Notes under the pieces: generated by a model | Seen by the model: only the letters and a program-made list of their open reading frames with translations | What the model was told of the DNA's origin: nothing | Database searches by the model: none | Made by a program: the position numbers and the translations under genes | NCBI RefSeq assembly: GCF_021395205.1 | Contig: NZ_JAJVCS010000003.1 | Coordinates: 248,001 to 312,000 of the forward strand | Source: Polynucleobacter sp. IMCC 30228 | GTDB lineage: Bacteria > Pseudomonadota > Gammaproteobacteria > Burkholderiales > Burkholderiaceae | Direction: 5' to 3' | Length of the DNA stretch: 64,000 bases | In this document: one piece after another, positions 9,314 through 18,947 of the stretch | Numbering within the stretch: position 1 is the first letter of the stretch | Layout: the number at the start of each line of letters is the position of its first letter

Positions 9314-10750
9314 ATGAGTCAAGCTTTTGATGTGGTGGTAATTGGTGCCGGACCGGGGGGATATATTGCGGCAATTCGGGCTGCGCAATTGGGCTTTTCA
9401 GTGGCTTGTGTTGAAGCTAGCTCGTTCAACGATCCCAAGGGTGAAATCCGCCTAGGCGGTACGTGCCTGAATGTGGGCTGCATTCCATCGAAAGCCTTGT
9501 TAGCGTCATCCGAAGAGTTCGAAAAAATTGAGCATAGTATTGCCGACCATGGCATTACTGTGGGGCAAGTTAGTATCGACATTAAAAAAATGTTGGCGCG
9601 TAAAGACGCTATTGTGACCAAAATGACAGGTGGTATTAACTATTTATTTCGCAAAAATAAAGTGACTTTACTAAAAGGGCACGCAGCTTTTTTGGGTAAA
9701 GATGCGGCGGGCTACCAACTGCAGATTGATGGCAAAACACCGACGACAGTGACAGCTAAGCAAGTGATTATTGCCACAGGTTCGAAGGCGCGGCATTTAC
9801 CAACGATTAAAGTTGATAACGTGATGATTTGCGATAACGAAGGGGCACTGCAATTTGACTCGATTCCAAAGCGTTTGGGTGTGATTGGCGCCGGCGTTAT
9901 TGGCCTTGAGTTAGGCTCTGTGTGGCGACGGGTTGGTTCACAGGTGACCGTTTTAGAGGCTTTACCGACTTTTTTAGGTGCCTGCGATGCGGGCATTGCT
10001 GCAGAAGCCCAGAAAATTTTTACTAAACAAGGCTTAGATATTCAGCTGGGGGTAAAAATTGGTGAAGTAGTTAGTTCTAAAAAAGAAGTCACAGTAAGTT
10101 ATCAAGATAGTGCTGGTAAAGCGCAAAAATTAGTGTGTGAGCGTTTAATTATCTCCGTTGGGCGGGTGCCCAATACGGATGGCCTTAATTTGGCAGCCAT
10201 TGGCCTGAAAACTGATGAACGCGGTTTTATTCCCATCGATCACCATACCTGTGCTACCGCCATGCCTGGCGTCTATGCGGTTGGTGATGTAGTGCGTGGC
10301 CCCATGCTTGCGCATAAAGCTGAAGATGAAGGTGTTCTGGTGGCCGAAATAATGGCAGGCCAAAAACCCCATATTGATTACAACTGCATTCCATGGGTTA
10401 TTTATACCGATCCAGAAATTGCTTGGGTTGGTCAAACCGAACAGCAACTAAAAGAAAGTGGCAGAGCTTTTAAAGCAGGACAGTTTCCGTTTGCAGCCAA
10501 TGGCCGTGCATTAGGTATGGGACGCTCCGAAGGTTTCATTAAAGTGCTAGCTGATGCAAAAACAGATGAGGTTTTAGGGGTTCATATCATTGGGCCAAAT
10601 GCCTCTGACCTCATTGCTGAAGCCGCTGTGGCAATGGAATTTAAAGCTGCCGCAGAAGACATTGCCCGTATTTGTCATGCACACCCAAGCTTATCTGAGG
10701 TAATGCGTGAGGCTGCCCTTGCAACCGATCAGCGCGCATTAAACATGTAA
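9314..10750 (+). CDS. lpdA: Dihydrolipoyl dehydrogenase (E3)
   Basis: FAD disulfide oxidoreductase that reoxidises lipoamide with NAD+, 478 residues. The FAD-binding motif VIGAGPGGYIAAIRAA is at the N-terminus and the redox disulfide is in GGTCLNVGCIPSKALL. A second Rossmann motif for NAD (VIGAGVIGLELGSVW) follows near residue 195. The C-terminal HAHPSLSEVMREA supplies the His-Glu pair of the partner subunit's active site. It is placed directly after sucB, so it probably serves the 2-oxoglutarate complex. Its stop codon is followed without a gap by the TTG start of zapE. Confidence 0.97.
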   Translation: MSQAFDVVVIGAGPGGYIAAIRAAQLGFSVACVEASSFNDPKGEIRLGGTCLNVGCIPSKALLASSEEFEKIEHSIADHGITVGQVSIDIKKMLARKDAIVTKMTGGINYLFRKNKVTLLKGHAAFLGKDAAGYQLQIDGKTPTTVTAKQVIIATGSKARHLPTIKVDNVMICDNEGALQFDSIPKRLGVIGAGVIGLELGSVWRRVGSQVTVLEALPTFLGACDAGIAAEAQKIFTKQGLDIQLGVKIGEVVSSKKEVTVSYQDSAGKAQKLVCERLIISVGRVPNTDGLNLAAIGLKTDERGFIPIDHHTCATAMPGVYAVGDVVRGPMLAHKAEDEGVLVAEIMAGQKPHIDYNCIPWVIYTDPEIAWVGQTEQQLKESGRAFKAGQFPFAANGRALGMGRSEGFIKVLADAKTDEVLGVHIIGPNASDLIAEAAVAMEFKAAAEDIARICHAHPSLSEVMREAALATDQRALNM

Positions 10751-11854
10751 TTGAAAGTTGCCGAGTATTACCGCCATGAATTACAGTTGCATGGCTACCA
10801 TACTGATGCTGCGCAAGAGCGTGCAGTAGCGCGCTTGCAATTATGTGAGGATGAATGGGTAGCCTATAAAGAAAAGCGTGATAACGCCCTGAAGAAAAAA
10901 CTGTTTCACCCTGAATTGCCTAGAGGCATTTATTTATGGGGGGGTGTGGGGCGGGGCAAATCCTTTTTAATGGACTGTTTTTATGCTGCCTCGCCAGTAG
11001 AAAAAAAGATTCGCATTCATTTTCATGAGTTCATGCGCGGAGTGCATCATGAATTACATGAACTGTCGGGTTTAGTTAACCCGCTTGATGAGGTAGCTAA
11101 ACGCATTTCTGAACGCTACCGCTTAATTTGTTTTGATGAGTTTCATATAAACGATATTGCCGATGCGATGATTTTATATCGCTTATTAAAAGCCTTATTT
11201 GAAGATCGCGTGCAATTCATTATGACCTCGAATTACCAGCCTGATGATCTGTATCCGAATGGCTTGCATCGTGATCGCTTACTGCCAGCAATTCAACTAC
11301 TTAAAGCCAAGCTCGATATTTTGAATGTCGATGCTGGCGCTGATTATCGGCAGCTACAAATGGCACAAGTTGAGGCTTATTTATGTCCCCTTACGGCGCA
11401 AAATCATTTAATTTTATTAGATACATTTAAGCGCTTAAGTGGTAATCGCGATGAGATGTCGTGCCCCGTGCTCTTTATCGAGTCGCGACAAATTCGTCCC
11501 TTTCGTTTGGCTGAAGGGGTAGTCTGGTTTGATTTTCAAACCCTGTGCGTTGGGCCCCGCTCGCAAAATGATTATCTGGAGTTGGCGACGCGCTTTCATA
11601 CCATTATGTTGTCGGAGGTACCGTATATGCCGCCGCGCATGACCAATGAAGCTCGGCGGTTTATTTGGCTAATTGATATTTTATATGACCATAGAATCAA
11701 ATTGATTATGTCGGCGCAAGTACCACCTGCAGAGCTTTATCCTGAAGGTCAAATTGTGGCTGAATTTGGTCGCACCGTATCCCGCCTAGTGGAAATGCAA
11801 TCTCGCGCCTATCTCGATGCCCCGCGCCGAGTAATTAATACAAGCTTGACCTAA
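10751..11854 (+). CDS. zapE: AFG1-like cell division ATPase ZapE
   Basis: P-loop ATPase of 367 residues; ZapE in E. coli acts on the FtsZ ring. Walker A is GGVGRGKSFLMD near residue 64 and Walker B is LICFDEFHINDIAD near residue 125. The sensor region IMTSNYQPDDLYPNGLHRD and C-terminal RLVEMQSRAYL are family signatures. The start is a TTG that abuts the lpdA stop codon, so translation is probably coupled. There is no ATG in frame near the conserved N-terminus (YYRHELQLHGYHTDAAQ). Confidence 0.94.
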   Translation: MKVAEYYRHELQLHGYHTDAAQERAVARLQLCEDEWVAYKEKRDNALKKKLFHPELPRGIYLWGGVGRGKSFLMDCFYAASPVEKKIRIHFHEFMRGVHHELHELSGLVNPLDEVAKRISERYRLICFDEFHINDIADAMILYRLLKALFEDRVQFIMTSNYQPDDLYPNGLHRDRLLPAIQLLKAKLDILNVDAGADYRQLQMAQVEAYLCPLTAQNHLILLDTFKRLSGNRDEMSCPVLFIESRQIRPFRLAEGVVWFDFQTLCVGPRSQNDYLELATRFHTIMLSEVPYMPPRMTNEARRFIWLIDILYDHRIKLIMSAQVPPAELYPEGQIVAEFGRTVSRLVEMQSRAYLDAPRRVINTSLT

Positions 11855-11863
11855 AATAGCTGG

Positions 11864-12712
11864 ATGAATACACCTTCTGTACTAAATGCAGATTTGCACT
11901 GCCATTCTGTGGTTTCAGACGGAACCTTGTCACCTGAAGCGCTGGCAGAGCGTGCGCAGCTGAATGGGGTGCAATTGTGGTCATTAACCGACCATGACGA
12001 GCTGGGGGGCCAGGTTCGCGCCCAAGCTGCGGCAGCGCAATGTGGAATTGACTATGTGGCGGGGGTGGAAATTTCGATAACCTGGCTAGACCATACGGTA
12101 CATATTGTGGGTTTAGGTATTGATCCTACTGATCTTGGCTTAATTGAGGGTCTGCGTCAAACCCGCGATGGGCGCCGTAATCGAGCGCAGGCGATGGCAG
12201 AGCAATTAGCTAAAGTTGGCATTGCCGGTAGTTTTGAAGGGGCGCAACTGTATGCCGGTAATCCAGAATTAATTTCTCGTACCCACTTTGCGCGGTTTTT
12301 AGTTGAGCAAGGGTTTTGTCGCGATACCGAAACAGTATTTAAAAATTATTTGGTTGCAGGTAAACCTGGCTATGTGCAACATCGTTGGGCAACCTTAGAA
12401 AATGCAGTACATTGGATTCGGAGTGCTGGTGGCGTTGCCGTGATTGCCCATCCAGGGCGCTATCATTTAACCCCGCTACAGATGACGGAGTTGTATGCGC
12501 GTTTTAAAGATTTAGGTGGATTGGGCATTGAAGTAGTAACCGGCAGTCATAGCCCTGATCAGTATCAAACGTATGCCAAGATTGCTATTGATTATGGTTT
12601 TATGGGTTCACGAGGCTCTGATTTTCATGATCCGCGTGAAAGCCATACTGATTTGGGTTTGCTACCGAATTTACCTTCTAGCTTGAAGCCCATTTGGTCG
12701 TTGTTTCATTAA
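11864..12712 (+). CDS. rnm: PHP-domain 5'-3' exoribonuclease/phosphatase (RNase AM/TrpH type)
   Basis: PHP-domain metal hydrolase of 282 residues. The N-terminal DLHCHSVVSDGTLSPEAL and SLTDHDELGG motifs give the His/Asp ligands of the trinuclear site, GVEISITW adds the Glu, HPGRYHL follows near residue 200, and GSDFHDP near residue 263 supplies the last ligands. In E. coli this family (YciV/Rnm) trims 5' ends of RNA and dephosphorylates 3',5'-bisphosphonucleotides. The gene begins 9 bases after zapE and lies next to trpS, the linkage that gave the family its old TrpH name. Confidence 0.9.
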   Translation: MNTPSVLNADLHCHSVVSDGTLSPEALAERAQLNGVQLWSLTDHDELGGQVRAQAAAAQCGIDYVAGVEISITWLDHTVHIVGLGIDPTDLGLIEGLRQTRDGRRNRAQAMAEQLAKVGIAGSFEGAQLYAGNPELISRTHFARFLVEQGFCRDTETVFKNYLVAGKPGYVQHRWATLENAVHWIRSAGGVAVIAHPGRYHLTPLQMTELYARFKDLGGLGIEVVTGSHSPDQYQTYAKIAIDYGFMGSRGSDFHDPRESHTDLGLLPNLPSSLKPIWSLFH

Positions 12713-12750
12713 CAATTGTAATTTTTGAAATTAATTTTTAGAAAAAATGA

Positions 12751-13956
12751 ATGATGTTTGCTGATCGTGTACTTTCTGGCATGCGACCCACTGGCAATTT
12801 GCATTTAGGCCATTACCATGGCGTGCTCAAGAATTGGGTGCAGTTGCAATCGGAATACCCTTGTTTCTTCTTTGTTGCCGACTGGCATGCTCTAACCACT
12901 CATTATGAAACGTCTAGCGTGATTGAGGAATCGGTTTGGGAGATGGTAATCGATTGGTTGGCTGCTGGGGTTGATCCGCAACAAGCGACTTTATTTATTC
13001 AGAGTAGAGTGCCTGAACACGCTGAACTTTTTTTATTACTAGCAATGGGCACGCCCTTAAGTTGGTTGGAACGAGTGCCAACGTATAAGGATCAAATTGA
13101 AAAATTAAAAGAAAAAGATTTGCAAACGTATGGTTTTTTAGGTTACCCCCTTCTGCAGGCTGCGGATATTTTAATTTATCGCGCTCAACTGATTCCTGTT
13201 GGTGAAGATCAAGTGCCGCACGTAGAGATGTCGCGAGAAGTCGCCCGCCGTTTTAACTATTTATATGGGCGCGAAGCGGATTTTGAAGTCAAGGCAATCG
13301 AGGCGGTAAAGAAGTTGGGTAGTAAGCGCGCCAAAATGTATGCTGAACTGCGGGTTGCCTATCAAGAGCGGGGTGATACTGAGGCCCTAGAACAAGCTCA
13401 GGCCCTGCTGCAAGACTCTCAAAGCCTGTCGATGGTTGATCGGGAGCGGTTATTTGGTTATTTAGAGGGGGCGCGAAAAATTATTTTGCCAGAGCCCCAA
13501 GCTTTATTAACCAAAGCTTCGCGCATGCCTGGACTCGATGGTCAAAAAATGTCGAAATCCTACAACAACACAATTGGCATTCGTGAGCAGCCCGCTGAAA
13601 TTATTCGCTTAGTACGCACGATGCCTACCGATCCAGCACGGGTGCGGCGAACCGATCCTGGTAATCCAGAGCATTGTCCTTTATGGCAATTACATTTGGT
13701 TTATTCTGATTCGGTCACTCAAGATTGGGCTAAAAAAGGGTGCATTTCCGCTGGCATTGGTTGTTTAGAATGTAAGCAGCCAGTCATTGATGCCATTTTG
13801 CGAGAACAGCAGCCCATGTTTGAAAGAGCGCAAATATATTTGGACGACCCTAGTTTATTGCGCTCCATTATTGCTGACGGATGTGATAAGGCGCGCAAGG
13901 TTGCCCAAGAAACCATGCGTGAGGTACGCGAGGCGATGGGGCTAGCGTATGACTAG
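12751..13956 (+). CDS. trpS: Tryptophan-tRNA ligase
   Basis: Class I aminoacyl-tRNA synthetase charging tRNA-Trp, 401 residues. The HIGH-type motif is in MRPTGNLHLGHYHG and the KMSKS motif in DGQKMSKSYNN near residue 270. It is about 65 residues longer than the E. coli enzyme because of a charged helical insert around residues 185-245 (AVKKLGSKRAKMYAELRVAY), a form common in beta-proteobacteria. Two ATGs are adjacent at 12751 and 12754; either could be used. Confidence 0.95.
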   Translation: MMFADRVLSGMRPTGNLHLGHYHGVLKNWVQLQSEYPCFFFVADWHALTTHYETSSVIEESVWEMVIDWLAAGVDPQQATLFIQSRVPEHAELFLLLAMGTPLSWLERVPTYKDQIEKLKEKDLQTYGFLGYPLLQAADILIYRAQLIPVGEDQVPHVEMSREVARRFNYLYGREADFEVKAIEAVKKLGSKRAKMYAELRVAYQERGDTEALEQAQALLQDSQSLSMVDRERLFGYLEGARKIILPEPQALLTKASRMPGLDGQKMSKSYNNTIGIREQPAEIIRLVRTMPTDPARVRRTDPGNPEHCPLWQLHLVYSDSVTQDWAKKGCISAGIGCLECKQPVIDAILREQQPMFERAQIYLDDPSLLRSIIADGCDKARKVAQETMREVREAMGLAYD

Positions 13957-13958
13957 CC

Positions 13959-14498
13959 GTGCTTGACCCTTCTTCCTGGGTGCAGCGCTTTGCGGCGTTG
14001 TTGAAGCCAGGTGGCAGGGTGCTTGATTTAGCGTGTGGTAGCGGCCGACACAGTATTTTTTTGGCTAATGCAGGCTTTGATGTTCTCGGGGTTGACAGCA
14101 ATGTCGAATCGTTGGCTTTGGCACGGGAAAACCTGGGCCAATTAAAGAGCGGTAACCCCCAATGGCTTGAAATGGATTTAGAGGCTGCCGTGTGGCCCTT
14201 GTCGAGCGCCAGCTTTGGCTTTTGGGACGGAATCGTCGTGACAAATTATCTCTATCGCCCCTTTTTGGAGGTATTGCCGAGCCTTCTGAGTAAAGGCGGT
14301 TTCTTAATTTATGAAACTTTTGCCCAAGGCAATGCTGAGTTTGGGAAACCGACCAGCCCCAAATTTTTATTAAACCCTGCGGAATTGTTGCAGTTAGCCC
14401 AGCGCTCTGGCTTGCGGGTATGGGCTTACGAAGATCTTTTTACCGATCTACCTAAACCGGCGATGGTGCAGCGCCTCTGCGCCCAAAAATCGGCTTAG
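13959..14498 (+). CDS. Class I SAM-dependent methyltransferase
   Basis: Small methyltransferase of 179 residues. The SAM-binding motif I VLDLACGSGRHSIFLANAGF is followed by an acidic end-of-strand residue in VLGVDSN, and later strands include WDGIVVTNYLYRPF and GGFLIYETFAQGN. The latter resembles TehB/tellurite-resistance-like methyltransferases, but the substrate is unknown. The start is a GTG two bases after the trpS stop, so it is co-transcribed with trpS. The protein is compact, consisting only of the Rossmann domain and a short C-terminal tail. Confidence 0.85.
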   Translation: MLDPSSWVQRFAALLKPGGRVLDLACGSGRHSIFLANAGFDVLGVDSNVESLALARENLGQLKSGNPQWLEMDLEAAVWPLSSASFGFWDGIVVTNYLYRPFLEVLPSLLSKGGFLIYETFAQGNAEFGKPTSPKFLLNPAELLQLAQRSGLRVWAYEDLFTDLPKPAMVQRLCAQKSA

Positions 14499-14525
14499 AG
14501 GGCCTTATCCGTTACAATTTCAGCG

Positions 14526-15452
14526 ATGAATACGCCTAATTCCAGCGCTAGATTGCTTGAGAAGCCGATTAAAGGCAGCATGGTGGCAATTGTTACCCCC
14601 ATGTTTGCTGATGGCGCTTTAGATTTTTCGGCTTTACGTAATTTATTAGATTGGCATGTAGCCGAAGGCACTTCGGCGATAGTGATTGTTGGGACGAGTG
14701 GTGAATCGCCCACGGTTTCGGTGGCAGAACATTGCGAACTCATTCGGGTAGCAGTAGAGCAGATTGCTAGCCGTATTCCGGTAATTGCTGGCACTGGTGG
14801 CAATTCAACCCTTGAGGCGATTGAGCTAACTGAGTTCGCGAAAAAGGTGGGCGCTGATGCGAGCCTGCAAGTGGTGCCGTATTACAACAAACCGACCCAA
14901 GAAGGTATGTTTGCCCATTTCAAAAGCATTGCTGAGCGGGTTGATTTGCCGATGATTCTCTACAACGTACCTGGTAGAACGGTAGCCGATTTAGCCAATG
15001 ACACCATCTTACGTTTAGCAACAGTACCTGGCATTGTGGGTATTAAAGATGCCACGGGCAATTTAGAGCGAGGCTGTATGTTATTAGCGGATTTACAGTC
15101 TGCTGGGTTAAGTAATTTTGCGGTTTACTCGGGCGATGATCTAACAGCTTTTATGCTGATGCTAATGGGTGGTCAAGGCAATATTTCGGTTACTGCGAAT
15201 GTAGCCCCGCGTTTAATGCATGATTTATGTAGTGCCGCTATGAATGGCGATTTGGTGCGCACGCGCGATTTGCAGTTTCGCTTATTTGCTTTGCATAAAG
15301 CCATGTTTATTGAGGCAAATCCTATTCCCGTGAAATGGGCATTACACGCTATGGGTAAAATTACGCCTGGCATCCGTTTGCCTTTAACGCCCTTGAGCCC
15401 CGCTTTGCGAGACTCTTTGTTGTCCACCCTTAAGCAACTTGGTCTTTTATGA
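14526..15452 (+). CDS. dapA: 4-hydroxy-tetrahydrodipicolinate synthase
   Basis: Condenses pyruvate with aspartate semialdehyde in the lysine and diaminopimelate pathway; a TIM-barrel aldolase forming a Schiff base. The product is 308 residues, with about 15 extra at the N-terminus compared with E. coli. Motifs: [14 protein letters not shown] near residue 58, the [11 protein letters not shown] tyrosine region, and the catalytic lysine in [12 protein letters not shown]. lysC, another enzyme of this pathway, lies in the same window at 28487. The stop codon overlaps the ATG of bamC by four bases. Confidence 0.96.
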   Translation: MNTPNSSARLLEKPIKGSMVAIVTPMFADGALDFSALRNLLDWHVAEGTSAIVIVGTSGESPTVSVAEHCELIRVAVEQIASRIPVIAGTGGNSTLEAIELTEFAKKVGADASLQVVPYYNKPTQEGMFAHFKSIAERVDLPMILYNVPGRTVADLANDTILRLATVPGIVGIKDATGNLERGCMLLADLQSAGLSNFAVYSGDDLTAFMLMLMGGQGNISVTANVAPRLMHDLCSAAMNGDLVRTRDLQFRLFALHKAMFIEANPIPVKWALHAMGKITPGIRLPLTPLSPALRDSLLSTLKQLGLL

Positions 15453-16636
15453 TTTTTGATGTGAAGGTTTATCGACTTCGATTCAAACCCCATACCCGCA
15501 ATTTTTTCACCCTGCTAATGCTTGCTTGCCTAGGACTAACTGCGGGCTTAACTGCCTGCACCACTTCTACAGTAAGTTCTGATAAGGTTGATTACAAGTC
15601 GGGCGGTACTCAGCGCGGCCCCAACCTAGCCTATCCTCCTGATTTAGTTACTACGCAAGCCGATCGCCGTTATTTAGTACAAGACGGTAGCGCCACCATG
15701 TCTGATTACAACGCCATTCTAAAAAAGGGCGGAGAAGTACGTAAAACGCCTTTAACTGGAATTCCAGGTATGCGTATGGTACGAGATGGCGACAGGCGTT
15801 GGCTCGTCATCGATAAACCAGCAGCCGAGCTTTATCCGCAAATTAAAGATTTTTGGCAAGAAAATGGGTTTTTATTATTAGTAGATTCGCCTACCACCGG
15901 CATTATGGAAACCGATTGGGTTGAAAATCGTGCCAAAATTCCGCAAGATTATTTACGCAGCCTATTAGGTGGTGTGCTCTCGAGTGTTTTTGATACTGGT
16001 GAGCGCGATAAATATAAAACGCGCTTAGAGGTTTTAAAGCCTGATCAGACAGAAATTTTTATTACCCATAAAGGCGCTTCAGAAGAGCCCGTCCGCGATA
16101 ACAGTGGTGGTGTGATTTCAACCAAGTGGGTACCACGACCCAATGATCCTGATTTAGACGCTGCTTTTCTGGTCAGGCTGATGGAGCGTCTTGGTCATAC
16201 GCAAGAACAAGCTAAAGCCCAGTTGGCAGCAGCTAGCTCACCCACCAATAAAGTGGTCAAAGCGAAACTTGCGCAAGATAGTAGTGGAGTAGCTGTAATT
16301 GAATTACCCTCGAGCTTTGATCGGGCTTGGCGCGATGTGGGCCTAGCGCTTGATCGGTCGAACTTTACGGTAATCGATCGTGATCGCTCAAAAGGAGTTT
16401 ACTTTGTGCGCTACGTCAATACTAAAGATACTGGCGATGCTTCTAAGGGCTTCTTTTCTGGGCTTTTTAGTAGTAAAGATGAAGCTGCTTTACAAGCGAA
16501 GCAATATCGAATTTTTGTGAAGGCCAATGGCGCAGAGGCAAGTCAAGTATTTGCGCAAGATGCTGAAGGCAAACCAGAAAATTCTCCTGCTGGAATTCAA
16601 TTGCTCACATTATTAGCTGAACAACTAGCGCGCTAA
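15449..16636 (+). CDS. bamC: Outer membrane assembly lipoprotein BamC (NlpB)
   Basis: Component of the BAM complex that inserts beta-barrel proteins in the outer membrane. The product is 395 residues. The N-terminus has an arginine-rich n-region, a hydrophobic stretch, and a lipobox ending GLTAC (Cys 37). The disordered conserved segment DKVDYKSGG after it is typical of BamC, followed by two helix-grip domains (about residues 95-210 and 255-390). It overlaps dapA by ATGA, and the dapA-bamC order is conserved in beta- and gamma-proteobacteria. A terminator follows 33 bases after the stop. Confidence 0.93.
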   Translation: MIFDVKVYRLRFKPHTRNFFTLLMLACLGLTAGLTACTTSTVSSDKVDYKSGGTQRGPNLAYPPDLVTTQADRRYLVQDGSATMSDYNAILKKGGEVRKTPLTGIPGMRMVRDGDRRWLVIDKPAAELYPQIKDFWQENGFLLLVDSPTTGIMETDWVENRAKIPQDYLRSLLGGVLSSVFDTGERDKYKTRLEVLKPDQTEIFITHKGASEEPVRDNSGGVISTKWVPRPNDPDLDAAFLVRLMERLGHTQEQAKAQLAAASSPTNKVVKAKLAQDSSGVAVIELPSSFDRAWRDVGLALDRSNFTVIDRDRSKGVYFVRYVNTKDTGDASKGFFSGLFSSKDEAALQAKQYRIFVKANGAEASQVFAQDAEGKPENSPAGIQLLTLLAEQLAR

Positions 16637-16668
16637 TTTACTACTGATTTTGATTGGTATGAGATCGT

Positions 16669-16696
16669 AAAAAAAGCCGCTTACGCGGCTTTTTCG
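16669..16696. terminator. Bidirectional rho-independent terminator
   Basis: Perfect hairpin with GCCGC/GCGGC arms extended by A-T pairs (AAAAAGCCGC, loop TTAC, GCGGCTTTTT). T-runs occur on both sides, so it can end bamC transcription rightward and the small lipoprotein gene leftward. Confidence 0.92.
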
Positions 16697-16712
16697 TTCT
16701 TCTGCAAGAAGA

Positions 16713-16889
16713 TTACTTCTTTGCTTCAGGAGCAGCAGGAGCTGGAGCAGCAGGAGCGGCAGCAGCAGGAGCAGCATCAGCAGGAGCAGCAGCAGGAGCT
16801 GGAGCAGGCGCTGGTTTTGGTTCTTCTTTTTTGCCACAAGCAGCCAAAGCAACGGCTAACATAGCAGCAAGTAATAGTGACTTCTTCAT
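16713..16889 (-). CDS. Small Ala/Pro-rich lipoprotein
   Basis: Fifty-eight residues, read on the minus strand from the ATG at 16889. The signal peptide MKKSLLLAAMLAVALAAC ends in a lipobox (Cys 18), followed by GKKEEPKP and then about 30 residues of Ala and Pro only, ending EAKK. A strong AAAGGAA ribosome site is placed about 7 bases upstream. The tail is encoded by near-repeats of GCTGCTCCT, so length changes by slippage are plausible. Small lipoproteins of this kind are frequent in Burkholderiaceae and may link to the outer membrane or peptidoglycan; no function is known. The Leu-rich product in another frame of the same DNA is spurious. Confidence 0.85.
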   Translation of the reverse strand: MKKSLLLAAMLAVALAACGKKEEPKPAPAPAPAAAPADAAPAAAAPAAPAPAAPEAKK

Positions 16890-16989
16890 TTGTAAGTTCC
16901 TTTAAAAAAAATTAACATCAATTACCGGTAATTGTTGTTGGAATCAGTTAAGGGTTACCCCTTAACAAATCCAGAAAACATTATAGCCA

Positions 16990-18264
16990 TCATTGGGGGA
17001 ATGGTTCAAAGATTAACCATCCGGCTTGATATGCGCTGTAGAGAGAATGGGCAGCTTGGCCTTGGGTAGGCCGGAGAATTAACCGCTGCTGAGCTGAGAG
17101 ACTAAGGGTTTTGTTCGTTGCCAGCGCGCGCCATAACTGTTTGACTAGCGGGCTGGCGGTTTGGGTCATATTTTCGCCATTACAAAAAATATGCTGCTTG
17201 TCACAGATCATGCGGGTAAGTGGATGAAGATACAAAGAGCTTGTAGACAGCTTGCCAATAAATTGTGGGTAACTGAGGGGTTTTGCTGGGCCCGTAAAAT
17301 ATGCGCTGGGTTTGGGTTCGCTTAAATAGGCGCTAATACCCTGTAAAAAATGATTAATATCATTTAAATCAAGGCTTTTCAGGCGTTTTTTCAATTGCTT
17401 AATTAGCTCTGGTGGTAGCACTTCGGGTTGCTTGGTGGCACCTTGCTGGGGATCGGCATAGTGTGTATTGAGCTCGGGTACCGAGTCTAGGGATTCAGCT
17501 AAGCGCCACAACCCCTCTTGGAGTAATTCTCGGTAGGTGGGTGCTCGAAAGCCAATTGACCAGGTTTGGCATGCTGGATCGAGCGCGACGCCATCATGTG
17601 CTGTATTTGGCGGTAAATAGAGCATATCGCCAGGCTCAAGCACCCATTCTTCTTGAGCCTTAAAGTGACGCAGAATTTTCAGTGGCAGGCCCGCTTTGAG
17701 TGTTAGATCACTTTGGGTGGAAATTGACCATTTTCTGCGGCCTGCCATTTGCAATAAAAACACATCATAGGAGTCAAAGTGGGGCCCCACGCCACCCCCG
17801 ATACCGGCAAGACTGATCATTAAATCGTCTAATCTGGCATCGGGTATAAAGCGAAACCAAGAAAGTACCTTTGCGGCAGCGGGGTGATGGGCCTCTACCC
17901 CTTGTATGAGCAGGGTCCAATTAGGGTCTTTAAGATTTGGTAAATGCTTGGCTTTGAGCGGCTCGGTACTGAGGTCATGAAGACGCCAGGGTTTAGAGCG
18001 AATTAAGCGGGCTTCACTTTCACCCTGACTGGCCATAGCCCAGAGTGCCTGGGCCGATATAGGACTATCGAGCGGGTTACCAAGGGCCTTAGCTTGCTGA
18101 AAAGCAGGAATAGCTCCCCGCACTAAGAGGGGGCGCTGATGCCAGTAATTGCGCATAAAGACTTGTGGGCTAAGGCCGCCCAAGAGGGGCCAAGCTTGCT
18201 TCAAGAGCAAGACTTCAGGCGCGCGGGGTGGTTGGTAGGGATTGCTCAAGTAAAATGAACTCAA
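16990..18264 (-). CDS. roxA: JmjC/cupin ribosomal oxygenase (RoxA/YcfD type)
   Basis: Fe(II)/2-oxoglutarate oxygenase of 424 residues. In E. coli, YcfD hydroxylates an arginine of ribosomal protein L16. The metal triad can be read as His162 and Asp164 in GPHFDSYDVFLLQ and His223 in PNTAHDGVA, on a double-stranded beta-helix core. An N-terminal FMRNYWHQRPLLVRGA segment is the family signature, and a C-terminal winged-helix-like domain spans about residues 290-424. The length is slightly above the usual 370-390. It is divergent from the FKBP gene with only 36 bases between starts. Confidence 0.88.
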   Translation of the reverse strand: MSSFYLSNPYQPPRAPEVLLLKQAWPLLGGLSPQVFMRNYWHQRPLLVRGAIPAFQQAKALGNPLDSPISAQALWAMASQGESEARLIRSKPWRLHDLSTEPLKAKHLPNLKDPNWTLLIQGVEAHHPAAAKVLSWFRFIPDARLDDLMISLAGIGGGVGPHFDSYDVFLLQMAGRRKWSISTQSDLTLKAGLPLKILRHFKAQEEWVLEPGDMLYLPPNTAHDGVALDPACQTWSIGFRAPTYRELLQEGLWRLAESLDSVPELNTHYADPQQGATKQPEVLPPELIKQLKKRLKSLDLNDINHFLQGISAYLSEPKPSAYFTGPAKPLSYPQFIGKLSTSSLYLHPLTRMICDKQHIFCNGENMTQTASPLVKQLWRALATNKTLSLSAQQRLILRPTQGQAAHSLYSAYQAGWLIFEPFPQ

Positions 18265-18300
18265 TTCTAATTTTTTAGCAAACTTATTAGCAAACTACGT

Positions 18301-18930
18301 ATGAAGATCTCAAAAAATACTATTGTCTCGCTGCGTTACAAATTAACCGATGCACAAAATAATGTCATCGAAGAACCCGAAGCCCCGATGGTATACCTGC
18401 ACGGGGGTTATGATGGCACTTTTCCAAAAATTGAAACCGCTTTAGATGGGCAAGATGTGGGGTATGAAACCACTTTGCAACTCGATCCTGGCGATGCATT
18501 TGGCGAATACGACCCTGAGTTATTAAAAATAGAGCCCCGTACGCGTTTTCCAGAGCCGCTTGAGGTAGGGATGCAATTTGAGGGTGTACCCGACGCAGAT
18601 GATGTTTCGCTTGATGCCGAACAGGTTCATGAGGTGATAGATGATAGCGACGAAGAGGATCTTTCCGCAATGATTTATACCGTGACCGATGTTGCCGAGA
18701 ATCAAGTGGTGCTGGATGGTAATCATCCCCTTGCTGGCATGGCGTTACGCTTTTGGTTGCAGGTAGAAGAAGTGCGAATTGCCACCGATGAGGAAATTCA
18801 AAATCGACACCCGCAAGGCGAGGAAGGTCTTGGCTTTGGGGTTTTGGATGAGGGTGATGATGAAATGGATGAAGATTATATTGGCGGCGCACAAAAAAAA
18901 GATGGCGCAAATCCGCACACCTTGCACTAA
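18301..18930 (+). CDS. FKBP-type peptidyl-prolyl isomerase, SlyD-like
   Basis: Prolyl isomerase and chaperone of 209 residues. The N-terminal FKBP half has SLRYKLTDAQNNVIEE and YLHGGYDGTFPKIETALDGQ with LDPGDAFGEYDPELL. An insert-in-flap-like region follows (SAMIYTVTDVAENQVVLDGN), and HPLAGMALRFWLQVEEVR returns to the FKBP core. The C-terminal 50 residues are strongly acidic and Gly/Asp/Glu-rich, without the His-rich metal tail of E. coli SlyD. Cytoplasmic, since no signal peptide is seen. Its exact relation to SlyD or FkpB is unclear. Confidence 0.88.
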   Translation: MKISKNTIVSLRYKLTDAQNNVIEEPEAPMVYLHGGYDGTFPKIETALDGQDVGYETTLQLDPGDAFGEYDPELLKIEPRTRFPEPLEVGMQFEGVPDADDVSLDAEQVHEVIDDSDEEDLSAMIYTVTDVAENQVVLDGNHPLAGMALRFWLQVEEVRIATDEEIQNRHPQGEEGLGFGVLDEGDDEMDEDYIGGAQKKDGANPHTLH

Positions 18931-18947
18931 ATAAAATCCGTCATATT

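Noticed and set aside
16625-16852. Leucine-rich 75-residue frame
   Set aside because: It reads the Ala/Pro lipoprotein repeat in another frame; the 58-residue frame has a signal peptide and ribosome site.
18365-18910. 181-residue minus-strand frame
   Set aside because: It lies fully inside the FKBP isomerase gene and has no family features.
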